A program made the translations under genes and the position numbers. The notes under the pieces are model-generated. The model worked only from the letters and a program-made list of their open reading frames with translations. It did no database searches and was not told the origin of the DNA. A DNA stretch of 64,000 nucleotides from Streptomyces violaceoruber (GTDB taxonomy: Bacteria; Actinomycetota; Actinomycetes; Streptomycetales; Streptomycetaceae), in the NCBI RefSeq assembly GCF_033406955.1, contig NZ_CP137734.1, positions 496,001 to 560,000 of the forward strand. The letters are read 5' to 3'. This document shows, in pieces, positions 63,710 through 64,000 of this stretch; positions within the stretch are counted from its first letter, which is position 1, and every line of letters starts with the position of its first letter.

Positions 63710-64000
63710 TCAGGAGACGTCCGTGACCTCGGGCATCTCCCCCTCGGTGGTCGTGATGTCGATCACCGAGAAGCTCGCGCCCTGCGGGTCGCTCAGCGCC
63801 GCGAACCGGCCGAAGGGGGTCGTGACCGGGCCGAACCGCAGGATGCCGCCCCGCTCGGTGGCGCGGGCCACGGCCGCGTCGCAGTCGCCGACGGTGAAGT
63901 AGACGTTGATGTGGGGCGGGACCTCGGGCGGGAAGTCCTCCGTCATGGCCATGCGGCCCAGGACGGGGTCGTCGCCGAGGTCGAAGAGGCGGAAGTCCAC
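63710..64000 (-). CDS. VOC-family (glyoxalase-like) protein, 5' end outside window
   Basis: The visible 96 residues are the C-terminal part of a vicinal-oxygen-chelate fold (INVYFTVGDCDAAVARATERGG; ATPFGRFAALSDPQGASFSVI pattern seen as TTPFGRFAALSDPQG). The coding frame is open to the window edge and the fold lacks its first strands, so the start lies beyond 64000. Function unknown; such proteins often bind or isomerise small molecules. Confidence 0.75.
   Translation of the reverse strand: MDFRLFDLGDDPVLGRMAMTEDFPPEVPPHINVYFTVGDCDAAVARATERGGILRFGPVTTPFGRFAALSDPQGASFSVIDITTTEGEMPEVTDVS

Overview
The window is high-GC actinobacterial DNA and almost certainly comes from a Streptomyces chromosome. 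It has very high third-position GC, many GTG starts and one TTG start, 1-4 bp stop/start overlaps, a WhiB-type Fe-S regulator, an SsgA-like sporulation protein, DUF5133 proteins, a SigB-family sigma factor with RsbW-like kinases, and the GlgE alpha-glucan pathway. From memory, the gene order resembles the second glycogen cluster region of S. coelicolor (glgBII down towards ssgC); this is inference and was not checked. I saw no rRNA or tRNA genes, CRISPR array, insertion sequence or phage genes.

Positions 1-14600 hold alpha-glucan metabolism. A glgX-type debranching gene (cut by the window edge) and a translationally coupled degenerate GHKL-ATPase gene run leftwards. A DUF5133 gene, glgE, treS, maltokinase (mak/pep2) and glgB run rightwards as one operon. 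Together they turn trehalose into maltose, then maltose-1-phosphate, then branched alpha-glucan. A YbdK-like ligase, a small membrane protein, an atypical acyl-CoA synthetase and a small RsbW-like ATPase follow.

Positions 14800-26550 are a dense partner-switching block. It holds a soluble poly-HAMP hybrid histidine kinase, an ANTAR-GAF-PAS-PP2C phosphatase coupled to it, a STAS antagonist, and then a tightly overlapped stressosome-like set: RsbR-, RsbS- and RsbT-like proteins, an ATPase-phosphatase fusion and a GAF-PP2C phosphatase. NDH-2 and a large FUSC membrane protein follow. At 30500-33700 a leftward group holds an RsbW-like anti-sigma factor, a SigB-family sigma factor, a second DUF5133 protein, a DUF1206 membrane protein and an unknown. 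The sigma factor is a plausible output of the partner-switching block, but that link is inferred.

Positions 33870-45450 are mixed: an Orn/Lys/Arg decarboxylase, a short transcription unit with a perfect intrinsic terminator, a lone cNMP-binding protein, an MFS exporter, a divergent LysE/LysG pair with a visible operator, a WhiB-like protein, DUF488, a KstD-like flavoprotein with a TetR regulator and operator, and AlkB-like, MBL-fold and DUF4032 genes.

Positions 45460-64000 hold a universal stress protein and a three-gene redox/second-messenger signalling operon: a response regulator-thioredoxin reductase fusion with a frameshift, a cNMP-domain histidine kinase and a UBP zinc finger. They are followed by a LAL regulator, an unusual TerD-CAP-CAP fusion with an AIM24 protein, a Thr/Ser dehydratase, a membrane pseudokinase, an LLM flavin/F420 oxidoreductase, an SsgA-like protein, an aldo/keto reductase, a salicylyl-CoA hydroxylase-like monooxygenase, an RNase H and a truncated VOC protein. 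The theme of the window is stress signalling through Ser/Thr phosphorylation switches, next to storage-carbon and redox functions.
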